Source: Piscicola geometra
Taxonomy: Eukaryota; Annelida; Clitellata; Hirudinida; Piscicolidae
NCBI GenBank assembly: GCA_943735955.1
Contig: OX030957.1
Location: 8,639,844-8,703,843, forward strand
Length of the DNA stretch: 64,000 bases
Direction of reading: 5' to 3'
The notes beneath the pieces were generated by a model, which made no database searches, had not been told where the DNA came from, and worked only from the letters and a program-made list of their open reading frames with translations. Positions 62,401-64,000 of the stretch are shown here, piece by piece. A program made the position numbers and the translations under genes. Position 1 is the first letter of the stretch. Every line of letters starts with the position of its first letter.

Positions 62401-64000
62401 ATCATGAATTCATTTCCTAATGCTTGTCTCTAATTAGGGCCATTAGTCTTTCCGCATTGTTCAGCATTTATTCAAGTTGAGCCCTCAATAATTCACTTAC
62501 ATTTACTTACATTTCCCTTTTACTATTTGCGGGATAATCAAAATAGAAAAATATTTTTCATTTTTTTATTAAACATAAAAAAACTTTTAATCAAAATCTA
62601 AAAAGGAATCCAGATAATATATTTTCATTGCGCCTAACTGATAAGGAATTCCAGTCAATGTGGTGACTGTAGAACACAAAAAAGGCTTCTAATAAACTAT
62701 TGAGACGTATGTGAATGTCTTTAAATCAAATGCCTTCTGTAAAAAGAACTGCTTGCTTTGTGAGATTTAAATGCAAAGCATAATCATTTGCACACACAAA
62801 TTTTTTTTCATACACTTTAATTAAATTTGAAATAGGTAATAGAAATTAAAAATCATATTTCTGAATTTCTACGCTCAAATATTTAAAAATATGATATTTT
62901 TAGAAAACAATTTAAATATTTATGTAATTTTCTATTTTTTGGGCCTTTTTACGTAAGAGTTCTGTAAAAGAAATACGAAATACAGGCTGAGTTCATTATG
63001 AAAATCTTAAATCAGAGCAATGCCGTACAACAATGTCATAGAAAATTTGTTTCATCAATTTTATGGAAGTTTTTATTATGATTTAAATGTTAAAAAATAG
63101 AAGCATGGAGTTCTAAAGATTATGATAAACTTCTAGTGACGATAAGCTGTAAGCCTTTTTTGGAATTAATTTTTAGAGCTTAAAAGTTTTAACTGATAAA
63201 AAAAGTATATTAAAGTTTTAAAAAAGATAATAGGGTTTTTAAAATATTAAATATAATTGTTAAAAAATTTGGTTTAAGGTATATTTACACGTTAATTGAA
63301 TAAAATCATTGATCTGAAAGAATAAATAAGCTTTGAAATAGATTGCGCTGTTGTTAAAACAGTATTTAAAAAATGTTACTTAAATAATTTTTTATATCTT
63401 CTTCGTTGAATAAGCTTATTCATATAAAAGGTGCACCCTCTAGCGACTTCTTGGTAATCAACATCCATCTTTTTGTCACTTTGTGACAACTTCCTATGGA
63501 CCAACAACGACTATTTGTTTGTTGAGAACTCCTTCTTGAAGCTAGACGATAAAACAAACATTGACACAAAAGTTGTATAAAAGAACAATAAAATTTGAAA
63601 AATTAAACTCATTTTTAAAATGAAAACATTCTTGTAAATGAACAGGCTTAGGAGACTTAATAATACAATTAATATTAATATTACTAATAATATTCCTTGT
63701 TTAAAGGCTTTATCAAACTAGTTTATTGAATCGTATAAATGAATGCCAAAAAGTAAAAATTCCACTAAAATAAAATTCTCACAATAAAACTCAAAAACAT
63801 AAAAGGTTTACAATCTTTCAAGATCAAACTTCCGATTTATATACACCTCTGAAATGTGGCCCTCCAACACATTTTAATTTTAATGAATTAAAGCAACTAG
63901 TTTACTGAAGAAGCATTCAAAAACTGCAAGATGGTGCCTGAAAGGTCAAACAATTATTTCATTTACGATTTCCTCTGGAGGACCATAAAGCTGCTACTCC
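62401..64000. other. AT-rich DNA with one exon-like patch
   Basis: AT-rich to the window end. At about 63,446-63,580 the plus strand is GC-richer and open, with DNFLWTNNDYLFVENSFLKL ending at TAA 63,578-63,580. It might be an exon of a beta-propeller protein such as a DPP-type peptidase, but splice sites are not clear and this is weak. Confidence 0.35.

Overview
The window is a 64 kb piece of an animal nuclear genome. It is AT-rich, with spliced genes (GT..AG introns), long introns, many microsatellites, tRNA-derived SINEs, a LINE, and DNA transposons of the Harbinger, piggyBac and hAT groups. The Plexin-domain-containing (PLXDC) gene, CUB-domain gene and CAP-domain remnant make it a bilaterian. 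The invertebrate-looking repeats and short exons would fit a lophotrochozoan such as a leech or other annelid, but the species is an inference. There are no bacterial-type operons and no CRISPR array.

Layout. 0-3.4 kb: repeat remnants. 3.4-6.5 kb (minus): an intronless, complete DHX16/Prp2-type DEAH splicing helicase. 6.46-6.83 kb: a short divergent promoter shared with a complete PLXDC-type membrane receptor gene on the plus strand. I reconstruct PLXDC as 11 exons from 6,834 to 19,207, giving 550 residues with all splice phases consistent. Its 6.6 kb intron 4 holds an antisense two-exon gene (fucolectin/F5-8C-like plus PAN-like secreted protein) and a nearly complete Harbinger transposon. 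20.3-23.9 kb: a decayed APE/RT LINE (minus). 25.2-28.8 kb (minus): the core of a secreted or membrane-tethered two-CUB protein, with possible 5' exons at 43.0 and 53.5 kb. 31.6-32.2 kb: a 600 bp CA tract. 36.2-36.7 kb (plus): two small exons of an unidentified gene.

45.16-52.04 kb: the most unusual region. It is a 6.9 kb piggyBac-type element (TTAA duplications, matching ends, transposase lacking its catalytic core). Inside it are concentric inverted arrays of a 16 bp motif, which look like foldback elements nested inside one another. 53-64 kb: TA and TG microsatellites, SINE copies, a CAP-domain pseudogene (minus), a short plus-strand terminal exon, a nonautonomous DNA transposon, a second copy of the repeat seen at 0.7-3.2 kb, and a hAT fragment.

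The host genes do not form a pathway. DHX16 is a housekeeping splicing factor. PLXDC, the lectin-like gene, the CUB gene and the CAP remnant are secreted or surface proteins. Most remaining sequence is transposons and simple repeats. Exon boundaries were placed by eye from splice motifs, reading phase and remembered family motifs; no search was run.
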